DNA from: Spirochaetota bacterium | Lineage (GTDB): Bacteria; Spirochaetota; UBA4802; JAFGDQ01 | Assembly: GCA_016934735.1 (NCBI GenBank) | Contig: JAFGSG010000134.1 | Span: forward strand, 1 to 43,139 | Direction: 5' to 3' | DNA length: 43,139 bases | Shown here: piece after piece, positions 25,864 to 34,006 of the stretch | Position numbering within the stretch: the stretch's first letter is position 1 | Layout: each line of letters starts with the position of its first letter | The notes under the pieces: model-generated | The model's input: only the letters and a program-made list of their open reading frames with translations | What the model was told of the DNA's origin: nothing | Databases searched by the model: none | Translations under genes and position numbers: made by a program

Positions 25864-26415
25864 CTATTTTATAACCGGATTTTTATCCGTAATTTTTACG
25901 GGGTGATCTGAAAAAATATTCAAAGTGTATTTAAAATTAAAATCCTTGAACACAGTAAAGCGTATCCGGAAATTGTTGTTTTTATCCAGTGTTTTTATCG
26001 GATCTGCTGCTGAAGAACAGATAGTGATCTCCTGCATGGCAGACCAGTTGTAATCATAATTTCTTCCTATTTCCGAAAACAGACTTTTTTTATCCATACC
26101 GAATTTACTGATATCTATTGCTTTTTCAACAATAAAAAAAGTTTTTATTGCCGTGTCTTCGTTTAACACTTCATCAAATTTTGCAGAAGATAAATTTACC
26201 TTTATGCACTCTTCACTGTCATTAAGCGTAAAGAATAATTCATAGGTTTTCCAGTTGTCGATTTTATGCCCGGATTCGATTTCTCTTACTGCATTGCCTT
26301 TTAAAATGTTAGTATTCTTATAATCTGATTTATCAACCGATTTGCACTGAATTAAAAAAAGCAATATTATAATAAAGTATTTGAATAATTTGATGTTCAC
26401 TTTAAATAATTCCAT
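25864..26415 (-). CDS. Lipoprotein, unknown function
   Basis: 183 residues. A hydrophobic stretch ends in LFLIQCKSVDKS, where LIQC (Cys24) is a plausible lipobox. The mature part is beta-rich and polar and has no motif I recognise. The start is ATG at 26415, giving a rather long n-region before the helix. It is divergent from smc, with 166 bases between their start codons. Confidence 0.6.
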   Translation of the reverse strand: MELFKVNIKLFKYFIIILLFLIQCKSVDKSDYKNTNILKGNAVREIESGHKIDNWKTYELFFTLNDSEECIKVNLSSAKFDEVLNEDTAIKTFFIVEKAIDISKFGMDKKSLFSEIGRNYDYNWSAMQEITICSSAADPIKTLDKNNNFRIRFTVFKDFNFKYTLNIFSDHPVKITDKNPVIK

Positions 26416-26581
26416 GATGAGTACTTACGGACTTCTGTGTAATATATATAATATTTTGCCGTTATTCAATAAAAATATCCAATAAAATTCAATCATTTTC
26501 ATTATTTCAATTATTTTGTTGACAATGTAATGAATTTGTTTTTCTCACATACAATATTAATAAAATGTAACCAGGAAGAAT

Positions 26582-29341
26582 ATGCATCTTAAATCATTTG
26601 AGTTATTCGGTTTCAAATCTTTTGCAGACAAGACACAGATAATGATTGAGCCGGGAATTACGGCTATAATCGGCCCTAACGGCTGCGGAAAATCCAATAT
26701 TGTAGACAGTGTTAAATGGGTTCTTGGTGAAAAGCAGGCTAAAAATATTCGCGGCGAAAAAATGGAGGATATCATTTTTAACGGAACAGACCAGAGAAAA
26801 CCGCTCTCGGTCGCGGAAGTATCCATAACAATTGATAATTCAAATAAAATACTGGATATTGACACAGAAGCTGTTAAAGTAAGCAGACGCATCTTCAGGG
26901 ATGGAGAATCCGAATATCTTATAAATAAATCCCCTGTCCGTTTAAAGGATATTGAAAAGCTGTTCATGGACACCGGAATAGGAAAGACTTCGTATTCGGT
27001 GATGGAGCAGGGAAAGATAGACATGATCCTGTCAACGCGGGCAGAGGACAGAAGATATTTATTTGAAGAAGCAGCGGGCGTATCGCGCTATAAATTGCAG
27101 AGGAAAGAATCAGAGAAGAAACTCCAGAGTACAGGTACCAACCTGTCAAGGATCTCCGATATAATTAAAGAGATAGAAAGAGAGCGCGATGTAAAATCGG
27201 GCCAGGCGTCAAAGACAAAAGAATATATTTCTCTGCGTAAAAGACTGATTGACCTTGATATAAGGATCCATTTAATCGATTATTTCGATTTTAATAAAAG
27301 ACGAGACAAGCTGAAAGAAGAAATTCAGAATCTGAATCAGGAAAATGAAAAGATATCCGCAAGAGTATCGAAAATATCTACAGAAGAAGAAAAGGATGAA
27401 AAGCTTAAGAATGACATCCAACTCAGATTATTTGAACTGGATAAAGAGCTGCATACTTTCAGAATTAAAATTGAAAATATAGACAGCAAAACCGAAAACA
27501 ACCGTAAGCTGATCAAAGAACAGTACCTGCGTAAAGAGAGCATTTTAAAAAAGATTGATGAGAGAACAAAAAATTTAGATAAGCTTAATGAAGAAAAAAA
27601 TAACAGCGAAACGCAGCGCGTTGAAGTAATAAAAAAGCTTGAGCAGGATAACAATAAATTAAGGGATTATATCAAATCACGTGAAGAGAAGGTTGTTTCA
27701 ATAAATAACGCAAAAAACAAAATAGCTGAAAATAAAAAAGAAATTAAATCGGAAGAAGCAAAATTAGAGGAATTAAGGGAATTTCTGGAAGTTATAATCA
27801 AAAAGCTGCTGGATGCAATTGAAAAACGTAAAGCAGAGCTGTCCGGATCAGAAGAGGAAAGACAAAAGGTTAAAGTTAAGATAGCGGATCACCTAAGTTC
27901 TTTAAGCAGTAATATCAGCAGGAGCGTGGATATGCTGAATGCAGGCAGGTATATCGAAGCTGCGGAACTGTTGAATAATATAGATATTGAGATGCTGAAA
28001 TCAGACATTAAAATATTTGAGGATTTCGAAGACGGTTTCAGAACAATTCTTTTCGATAAAACAGGTATTCACGCTGAAAAGGAAAGCCTGGACAGTCAGA
28101 TAAACGGAAAGGTTGTGCGGATAGGCGAATTGCAGTCAGAGATCATTATGCTTGAGGAATCTCTCGTGAAGTGGGATTCTGAATTAGAGGAGTTAAAGAA
28201 CGGGATTGCTAAAATTGAAAAAGAGATTATCCGGAATGAGAATGAACAGAACTGGATAGTAAGGCATCTTGAAAATTTGTCTCAGCAGATTGAGGATTTA
28301 GCAGGCCAGATTGAAAATCATAAAGAAGATATACTTGCTTCAGAAAAAGTGACTGAGAATCTTGTAAGTGAAATTAAAGAATGGGGCAATCTATTAATCG
28401 AATACAATGAAAAGAGCGAGCTGCTTAAAAGAAGTATTAACGAGCAGACGGATAAGAGGTCCGAGATTGAACGTGAAATATTTAAGAGAAAGGATATTTC
28501 CAGAAAAGACATAGAAAATCAGAAACGGATTATCGAAAAAATAAGCAGTAAAGAGAAAAATCAGGTCGAATTTGATTTCAAGATATCAAACATTGAAGAA
28601 TATTTATGGACAGAGTATGAAAAAAAGATTCCGGATATTAATGAAATAAAAGTGGATGAGACTGAACGGTCTGATTTTCAAAATGCCATAAATGGTTTAA
28701 AGAAAGAGATAAATGACCTAGGGCCGATTAATAATCTTGCTATAGAGGAATATAAAGAGCTTAGCAGGAGACTTGACTATTACATTAAGCAGAGAGATGA
28801 TATTGAAAAAGCCAGAAAGGATATAATCTCGGTCATTGAAGATATAAATAAAACATCTATTGAAATATTTACCGAGACTTTCCACATTATCAGGAAAAAT
28901 TTTTCCGAGATATTTAAAAAGCTTTTTCAGGGCGGCGACGCTTCAATTGAATTAACTGATGAAGAAAATATTCTGGAAAGCGGAATAGAGATAATCGCGA
29001 TGCCTCCGGGCAAAAAGCCCAAGAATATAAATATATTATCCGGAGGCGAGAGGACCCTCACTGCGATCGCTCTCCTTTTCGCGACTTACATGGTGCGTCC
29101 GTCTCCGTTCTGCTTTCTCGATGAAATTGACGCAGCTCTTGATGAAGAGAACATCGGCAGATTCCTGCGCATGCTGGAGCAGTTCGCAAAAAGCACTCAA
29201 TTCATAATCATTACTCATAATAAAAAGACGATCAGCATCGCAGAATCCATATACGGAATTACAATGGAAGAGCCGGGTGTATCCAAGATTGTTTCCTACA
29301 GAATGGAGAAGAGCGAGGGAAAAGCCGTGTTAACATCATAA
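26582..29341 (+). CDS. smc: Chromosome segregation protein SMC, short form without normal hinge
   Basis: 919 residues against about 1150-1190 for typical SMC. The head is complete: Walker A GPNGCGKS (31-38), SVMEQGKID and LFEEAAGVSRYK near 150-170 (the Q-loop side), signature LSGGER (819-824), and Walker B FCFLDEID (843-850). Coiled coils fill about 170-430 and 505-760. Where the globular hinge (about 150 residues with conserved Gly) should be, there is only a short insert near 437-505 with RYIEAAELLNNI and FRTILFDKTGIHAEK. SMC dimers use the hinge to join, so dimerisation must differ. From memory, spirochaete SMC proteins are also short; this needs checking. An antisense reading frame at the 5' end is a shadow. 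Confidence 0.92.
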   Translation: MHLKSFELFGFKSFADKTQIMIEPGITAIIGPNGCGKSNIVDSVKWVLGEKQAKNIRGEKMEDIIFNGTDQRKPLSVAEVSITIDNSNKILDIDTEAVKVSRRIFRDGESEYLINKSPVRLKDIEKLFMDTGIGKTSYSVMEQGKIDMILSTRAEDRRYLFEEAAGVSRYKLQRKESEKKLQSTGTNLSRISDIIKEIERERDVKSGQASKTKEYISLRKRLIDLDIRIHLIDYFDFNKRRDKLKEEIQNLNQENEKISARVSKISTEEEKDEKLKNDIQLRLFELDKELHTFRIKIENIDSKTENNRKLIKEQYLRKESILKKIDERTKNLDKLNEEKNNSETQRVEVIKKLEQDNNKLRDYIKSREEKVVSINNAKNKIAENKKEIKSEEAKLEELREFLEVIIKKLLDAIEKRKAELSGSEEERQKVKVKIADHLSSLSSNISRSVDMLNAGRYIEAAELLNNIDIEMLKSDIKIFEDFEDGFRTILFDKTGIHAEKESLDSQINGKVVRIGELQSEIIMLEESLVKWDSELEELKNGIAKIEKEIIRNENEQNWIVRHLENLSQQIEDLAGQIENHKEDILASEKVTENLVSEIKEWGNLLIEYNEKSELLKRSINEQTDKRSEIEREIFKRKDISRKDIENQKRIIEKISSKEKNQVEFDFKISNIEEYLWTEYEKKIPDINEIKVDETERSDFQNAINGLKKEINDLGPINNLAIEEYKELSRRLDYYIKQRDDIEKARKDIISVIEDINKTSIEIFTETFHIIRKNFSEIFKKLFQGGDASIELTDEENILESGIEIIAMPPGKKPKNINILSGGERTLTAIALLFATYMVRPSPFCFLDEIDAALDEENIGRFLRMLEQFAKSTQFIIITHNKKTISIAESIYGITMEEPGVSKIVSYRMEKSEGKAVLTS

Positions 29342-29480
29342 AAAATTGGATTATCATCCTTTCAGATGCCGCTGATAAAAAAATACAATCACTGTGGGGT
29401 ACATCTTTTTTATAGAATAAAAAACTTAATTAAAATCAAAAACATGACGATAAAAAATTATGTCGCATAAAAATTAATGT

Positions 29481-29509
29481 TTGACAAAATTTATTTATTA
29501 ATTTATTAA
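29481..29509 (+). promoter_or_regulatory. Sigma-70-like promoter before the coiled-coil gene
   Basis: TTGACA (29481-29486), a 17-base spacer and TATTAA (29504-29509) lie 41 bases before the ATG at 29551. The -35 is a perfect match and the -10 has four of six. Confidence 0.6.
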
Positions 29510-29550
29510 CAGTATTTCCGTATTCAATAATTTTTGCAGGGAGGATTTTA

Positions 29551-30114
29551 ATGAAAGTTACAAGTGACGGTATATTAAATACAGCTATCGATATGAAGAA
29601 TAAAAAAAATATTCATGAAGAATCATCTAAGAGTCACAAACAGAAAGTAAAATCCGATTCGGTCGAAATAAGAAGCAGACTTGCTCTAAGACTGACCACC
29701 ATTCAGAATGAATTAAAAAATTTACAGTCTTCACTGACCAAAAACCAGATCATTAAGGAAGGCATTAATCAACTGGAGGAAGATTTCACCAACGGGAAGA
29801 ATAATATAAAGCGCATACTTGATCAAATTAAATTTGAAGACAGAAATGTGTTAAACGATTTTCTAGGCAGGAATATAAATTACGAAAAAATTACAAGCGG
29901 CAATGAACGGGTAGGGAAATTGATAGAAAAAGATATAACTGAATTGAAAGGTTTACAGATAGAAATAGAAAATATTGTAGCTTCAAATCTTGCGGATGAT
30001 AATATTAACAACACAATTTCAAAAATAGAAAATTCACTGTTGAAAGTTGATTTCTCAACTATCTCAAATATATCCAGGCTTAAACCTGATCTGGTCATGG
30101 GGCTTATAAGCTAG
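29551..30114 (+). CDS. Small coiled-coil protein, unknown function
   Basis: 187 residues, mostly helical and charged, with no signal peptide or membrane helix. Heptad-like stretches lie near 47-70 (RLTTIQNELKNLQSSLTKNQ) and 120-165. The first 40 residues are polar and Lys-rich, probably disordered. I recognise no family; the composition is like cytoplasmic export-related or flagellar accessory proteins, but that is not evidence of function. GGGAGGAT sits eight bases before the ATG. Its last 11 bases overlap the end of the convergent aminotransferase gene. Confidence 0.6.
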   Translation: MKVTSDGILNTAIDMKNKKNIHEESSKSHKQKVKSDSVEIRSRLALRLTTIQNELKNLQSSLTKNQIIKEGINQLEEDFTNGKNNIKRILDQIKFEDRNVLNDFLGRNINYEKITSGNERVGKLIEKDITELKGLQIEIENIVASNLADDNINNTISKIENSLLKVDFSTISNISRLKPDLVMGLIS

Positions 30115-31279
30115 ATATGGCTTTTGCGAGCCTTCTGATCCCTTCTTCAATGGTTGTTTCATTTTCGCAGGAATAATTTAAACGTAAAGTATTTACATTC
30201 TCCTCATCCACATAAAACGGATCGCCCGGAACAAAAGCGACCTTTTCTTTTATTGCAATTTCAAATAATTCTAAAGCACTTTTCCCCTTCGGCAAAGTAA
30301 CCCACAAGAACATACCGCCTTCCGGAATAGTATAATGTATGTTCTCAGGAAAGTGTTTCTGCATTGCCGTGATCATTGCATCGCACTGAATTTTATATAA
30401 TTTACAGATGTTCAGAATATGCTCATCAAGCGGATTATCTTTCAGATGCTGAAAAACCACTCTTTGGGAAAAATAGTTTGTATGCAGATCGGCAGCCTGT
30501 TTTGCAACGATTAACTTTTCCATTATATCTTTTTCTGCATATATCCACCCGAGCCGAAATGCGGGTGCAACTATTTTAGAAAAAGTACCCAGTAAAATAA
30601 TATTATTTTCTTTATATTTTTTAACAGATGATTTGTCAGCACCTGTGAACCGAAGCTCCCCATAGGGATCATCTTCAACAAAAACTACAGGATTATCATT
30701 CAGAATAGCTGCAACTTCTTTTCTTTTTTCTTCTGAATAGCTTATTCCGGAAGGATTTTGAAAATTAGGTACAGAATAATAAAGTTTAACCGGATATTTT
30801 CTTAGTGTTTTTTTCAGCATAGGGATATCAATGCCGTCTTCGTACAGTTCTACCGGTCTAAACCGGGGCTCATAAATTGACAGCGCCTGAATAGCGCCGA
30901 GATAGCCTGGTTTTTCTATGATCACATAGTCATTTCTGTTTAAAAAGATTTTTCCTGTTAAGTCCAGACCCTGTTGGGAACCATTGGTTATTAATATTTC
31001 ATCCGCCGTAGCTTTCAGGCCTTTTATATTTACGTATCGTTCGGCAATGTATTCCCGCAGGGGTAAATAACCCTCCGTGGTACTGTATTGAAGTGCATTT
31101 TTTGCATCTGTCTCCAGTACTTCTGCGCATGCTTTTTTAATTCCTTCTATCGGAAATGAGTCCGGATTGGGCAGGCCTCCGGCAAATGAAATAATCTCCG
31201 GGTCAATTGTCACTTTCAATATTTCCCGTATAAATGATTTTTTTATCCGGCTCATTCTGGTTGAAAATTTATTGCTCAT
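30104..31279 (-). CDS. PLP-dependent aminotransferase, class I/II (LysN/2-aminoadipate type)
   Basis: 391 residues with fold-type I features. It begins with ISFAGGLPNPDSFP (30-43) and QYSTTEGYLPLREYI (64-78). NFQNPSG carries N175; VEDDPYGELRF carries D203 and Y206; GTFSKIVAPAFRLGW carries the Schiff-base K235. A GGMFLWVTLP strand follows. The match is to the MocR/LysN-related group, which includes 2-aminoadipate and aromatic aminotransferases; there is no DNA-binding domain, so it is an enzyme rather than a MocR regulator. The substrate cannot be assigned. The 3' end overlaps the coiled-coil gene by 11 bases. Confidence 0.9.
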   Translation of the reverse strand: MSNKFSTRMSRIKKSFIREILKVTIDPEIISFAGGLPNPDSFPIEGIKKACAEVLETDAKNALQYSTTEGYLPLREYIAERYVNIKGLKATADEILITNGSQQGLDLTGKIFLNRNDYVIIEKPGYLGAIQALSIYEPRFRPVELYEDGIDIPMLKKTLRKYPVKLYYSVPNFQNPSGISYSEEKRKEVAAILNDNPVVFVEDDPYGELRFTGADKSSVKKYKENNIILLGTFSKIVAPAFRLGWIYAEKDIMEKLIVAKQAADLHTNYFSQRVVFQHLKDNPLDEHILNICKLYKIQCDAMITAMQKHFPENIHYTIPEGGMFLWVTLPKGKSALELFEIAIKEKVAFVPGDPFYVDEENVNTLRLNYSCENETTIEEGIRRLAKAISSL

Positions 31280-31472
31280 GCTGTATGTTCATAATTACAT
31301 TGACATTTTGTCAATTAATCTATATAATATTTTATTAATTTTTTATATTCACTTATTTCTCTTTCCCTTCAATGGCTTTGTGGAATGAGTTTATAATTGC
31401 GGTTTAAATAATTATAAAGTGCATATTTTATTTTATCGTTAAATTTATTGTCGCTATACCCAGGAGTATTTA

Positions 31473-32501
31473 ATGACAGAAACATTAATAAAAAAAAGAA
31501 AAATATTAATTGCGGAAGATGACGATCAGAGTGCTGAGTTGCTGAAGATGATCCTGGAAAGGGCCGGATATTCACCTGATGTGGTATATAACGGGAAAAA
31601 GGCTTATAGCGCTATTAAAGAAAAAAAATACGATGTCCTCCTGACTGACTGGATGATGCCACAAATGGACGGCATTGAACTCATCAGGAAAGTCAGAGAA
31701 AACATCCCAAATCCTCCGGTGATTATTGTTATTACAGCTCTGTCCTCTCAGGATGCGCGTAAGCACGCATTGAATTCCGGCGCCGATGATTTCTTAGCTA
31801 AGCCGTATAAACCCAAAGACATTCTTGAAAAAGTTGAGGATCTCTTTTCTATAATCGAGCAAAAACTGCCAAAAGCCGTTCCTCTGTCTCCGATAGTATC
31901 CGATGAAAATCCTCCTTTTACGGGTATCTGCATAGCGGCGAGTTCCGGAGGCCCCCAGGCTGTGTTTAAAATAATAAGTTCAATCCCATTTTTACGAGAA
32001 TCTGCTGTTTTTATTGTCCAGCACGGCCCTCAATGGGCTTTACAGGACATGGCATTTAACTGGAATAGATACTGCAAAATGGAGGTTAAACTCGGTTCTC
32101 ATGGAGCAAAAATAAGGCCGGGAAATATTTATTTAGCACCCGGTAAATGCCATATGATAATTGAACAGGGACCATTACAGATAAATCTGGTAGATGGCCC
32201 TCCTGAAAATTTCGTTAAACCTGCTGCTGATCCCTTATTCAGAAGCGTTGCAAAATGTTTCGGCAGATTCAGTGTGTCGGTCGTTTTATCAGGCATGGGC
32301 TGCGACGGTGCACTGGGCTCTCTGCATATTTCAGCTGCAAGCGGGGTTGTAATTGCTCAGTCACCGGAGACTTCATTGGTTAAATTTATGCCTATGACAG
32401 CAATGGAAACAGTACCGGATGCGCTGTGTATTCCACTTGATAAAATCTCTGATGCCATTGTTAAATATTCAACGGAACAGTCAAAAAAATTAAATAATTG
32501 A
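31473..32501 (+). CDS. Response regulator receiver fused to CheB-type methylesterase
   Basis: 342 residues. The receiver (about 10-125) has EDDD at 15-18, phospho-acceptor D59 in LLTDWMMPQMDG, T88 and K110. The CheB domain (about 150-335) has nucleophile S157 in AASSGGPQA, H184 in IVQHGPQ and D278 in LSGMGCDGALG, so its triad is complete. CheB removes methyl groups from chemoreceptors when phosphorylated. No che gene, receptor or flagellar gene is in the window, so it is an orphan copy, perhaps serving a non-flagellar pathway. Start: ATG at 31473 with CAGGAG 10 bases upstream. Confidence 0.93.
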   Translation: MTETLIKKRKILIAEDDDQSAELLKMILERAGYSPDVVYNGKKAYSAIKEKKYDVLLTDWMMPQMDGIELIRKVRENIPNPPVIIVITALSSQDARKHALNSGADDFLAKPYKPKDILEKVEDLFSIIEQKLPKAVPLSPIVSDENPPFTGICIAASSGGPQAVFKIISSIPFLRESAVFIVQHGPQWALQDMAFNWNRYCKMEVKLGSHGAKIRPGNIYLAPGKCHMIIEQGPLQINLVDGPPENFVKPAADPLFRSVAKCFGRFSVSVVLSGMGCDGALGSLHISAASGVVIAQSPETSLVKFMPMTAMETVPDALCIPLDKISDAIVKYSTEQSKKLNN

Positions 32502-32600
32502 AAATTTGTTAAATGCTTTAAGTTAAATAATAACTTTTAATGTTTAGGCAATAGATAGTATTTAAATTTTCGACAGCCGGGAGTATTTGCCGGTATCATG

Positions 32601-32616
32601 CTGCATTTAAATGCAG
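32601..32616. promoter_or_regulatory. Perfect 16-bp palindrome upstream of the PPOX gene
   Basis: CTGCATTTAAATGCAG is completely self-complementary. It ends 10 bases before repeat copy 2 and lies between cheB and the PPOX gene. It has the look of a dimer operator, but no regulator is known and no second copy was noticed. Confidence 0.35.
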
Positions 32617-32626
32617 TATAATATAT

Positions 32627-32692
32627 GGGAACTGATTTTTACCTTAATCAGTTCCCAATAGTTAAATCAATATTTAATTATTAGAGGTAACC
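32627..32692 (+). repeat. Interspersed repeat, copy 2 (66 bp, internally shortened)
   Basis: Starts GGGAAC and then continues with the right-hand 60 or so bases of copy 1, ending TTAGAGGTAACC. The left 40 or so internal bases are missing. GGGAACTGATT now pairs perfectly with AATCAGTTCCC (11 bp), so a hairpin has been kept after the loss. ATAT flanks both ends (32623-32626 and 32693-32696). Confidence 0.75.
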
Positions 32693-32799
32693 ATATTTGT
32701 ATGTTTAAAAGCAGTTTAATGGTTAATAATATATCCCGATTAGGAAGTTGGATGTTTTTAAATACTTAAAATAAAACAAATAGAAAAAATAAAAGATCA

Positions 32800-33243
32800 A
32801 TGTCTGATAAAAATACCAGAGAGATAATTTCCGGCCTGCTTAATTCCCAGATAACAGGAGTTTTAGCGACAAACAAAGACGACCAGCCATATGGAAGTCT
32901 GGTGGCTTTCTCATTCTCAGATGACTTTAAGAAAATATTTTTTGCGACCCTCAGTAACACTACAAAATATAAGAATTTACTTGAGAATCCGCAAGTCTCT
33001 ATTGTTATAGATAGCCGGAGAAATGATCCGGGGGATTTCAGCGGATCAATAGCGATTAGTGCACTTGGACGAAGCAGGGAGCTTACCGGCGATCTAAAAG
33101 TAAAAATGATTCAGATCCATTCCAATAGACTGCCTGGATTATCGAATTTTTTAAAAATGGATTTCATCGCTATTTTTGAAATTGAAGTAAATAAATATAT
33201 TGTTTCAGAGGGAGTGAATACAACAAATGTATTTATCCCCTGA
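32800..33243 (+). CDS. Pyridoxamine 5'-phosphate oxidase-like flavin-binding protein
   Basis: 147 residues of the PPOX-like split-barrel family: LLNSQITGVLATNKDDQPYGSLVAF near 10-34, IFFATLSNTTKYKNLLENPQVSIVID near 47-72, then LGRSREL. Members bind FMN, F420 or heme and have varied oxidoreductase or sensing roles, so the reaction is open. It has no clear operon partner: a 299-base gap with the palindrome and repeat copy 2 lies before it, and a convergent gene follows. Confidence 0.82.
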   Translation: MSDKNTREIISGLLNSQITGVLATNKDDQPYGSLVAFSFSDDFKKIFFATLSNTTKYKNLLENPQVSIVIDSRRNDPGDFSGSIAISALGRSRELTGDLKVKMIQIHSNRLPGLSNFLKMDFIAIFEIEVNKYIVSEGVNTTNVFIP

Positions 33244-33261
33244 ATGCGGATTAATTTTACC

Positions 33262-33897
33262 TTATTGATTATTCCTTAATTTTTCCTCAGTAAATATCTT
33301 TTCCGATTGCCTCTTTATGTTATTCAATGTTTCAAGTACGGAAGCTATGTTTATGCCCATGCTTATGGTTTTTGATTTGTCTTCAAATTTTTGCAGGAAG
33401 GATGAAAAGTTAATAGTTTTCCCGGAATAAAAAACCAGTGTTTTTTCATCCTGGGATTCAAATTCCCATTTCCATTTGCTTCCTTCAAGGTCGCCCTTAA
33501 CCTGAATTACGTCGATTTTTTTCCCATTTTTATCAAGGATATGCTTTAAGGTATAGTCCATGTTAAAAAAAGGCGCATCAATTTCGAACTCTGCAGTAAT
33601 TGACAAACCATTTTCATCTTCGTTAATAATTTTTGATTTTAAAACGCGGTTCATATAATTTTTGTAATTATTAATATCAATAATGGTATTCCAGACGAGA
33701 TCAAATGGCGCGTGAATTACCGTCATTGACATGACTGACTCAAACACACCGTCACTTGTTTTGTTTATTGAAAGCAGCGGCCCGTTGTCGAGCAATGACT
33801 GAAGTGTAACTGCCAAGGTCTGCGTGCTTAATGTTATTATAAATAAAAATATTGAGATTTTTTTAACCATAAATTTACCGGTATTTTTTAAATTCAT
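33262..33897 (-). CDS. Secreted SRPBCC/START-like lipid-binding type protein
   Basis: 211 residues. A signal peptide is best read from Met10 (MVKKISIFLFIITLSTQTLA); the upstream ATG at 33897 adds nine residues and the start is uncertain. The mature part has the SRPBCC pattern: VIHAPFDLVWNTIIDINNYKNYM near 60-82, then a long beta region (KWKWEFESQDEKTLVFYSG) and a C-terminal helix. Such helix-grip folds bind hydrophobic ligands. It is divergent from the carotenoid operon (109 bases apart), so a link to lipid or carotenoid handling is possible but unproven. Confidence 0.72.
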   Translation of the reverse strand: MNLKNTGKFMVKKISIFLFIITLSTQTLAVTLQSLLDNGPLLSINKTSDGVFESVMSMTVIHAPFDLVWNTIIDINNYKNYMNRVLKSKIINEDENGLSITAEFEIDAPFFNMDYTLKHILDKNGKKIDVIQVKGDLEGSKWKWEFESQDEKTLVFYSGKTINFSSFLQKFEDKSKTISMGINIASVLETLNNIKRQSEKIFTEEKLRNNQ

Positions 33898-33945
33898 TAC
33901 ACTTTTAGATTTGTGTCCATTCTGTACTCGTGTTTAATTTTAATA

Positions 33946-33973
33946 TTGACATAATACATGAATTCCATATAAT
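33946..33973 (+). promoter_or_regulatory. Consensus promoter of the carotenoid operon
   Basis: TTGACA (33946-33951), a 16-base spacer and TATAAT (33968-33973): both boxes match consensus perfectly. It lies 33 bases before the GTG start of the first carotenoid gene, and no other candidate is visible in the 109-base divergent gap. Confidence 0.82.
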
Positions 33974-34006
33974 AAATCAAATATAATTAATTGAATTATT
34001 AGAATT

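Noticed and set aside
26557..27024. A 155-codon open frame antisense to the start of smc
   Set aside because: It lies wholly opposite strongly conserved SMC head sequence, is rich in Ser, Leu and Phe as expected of a reverse-strand shadow, and matches no family.
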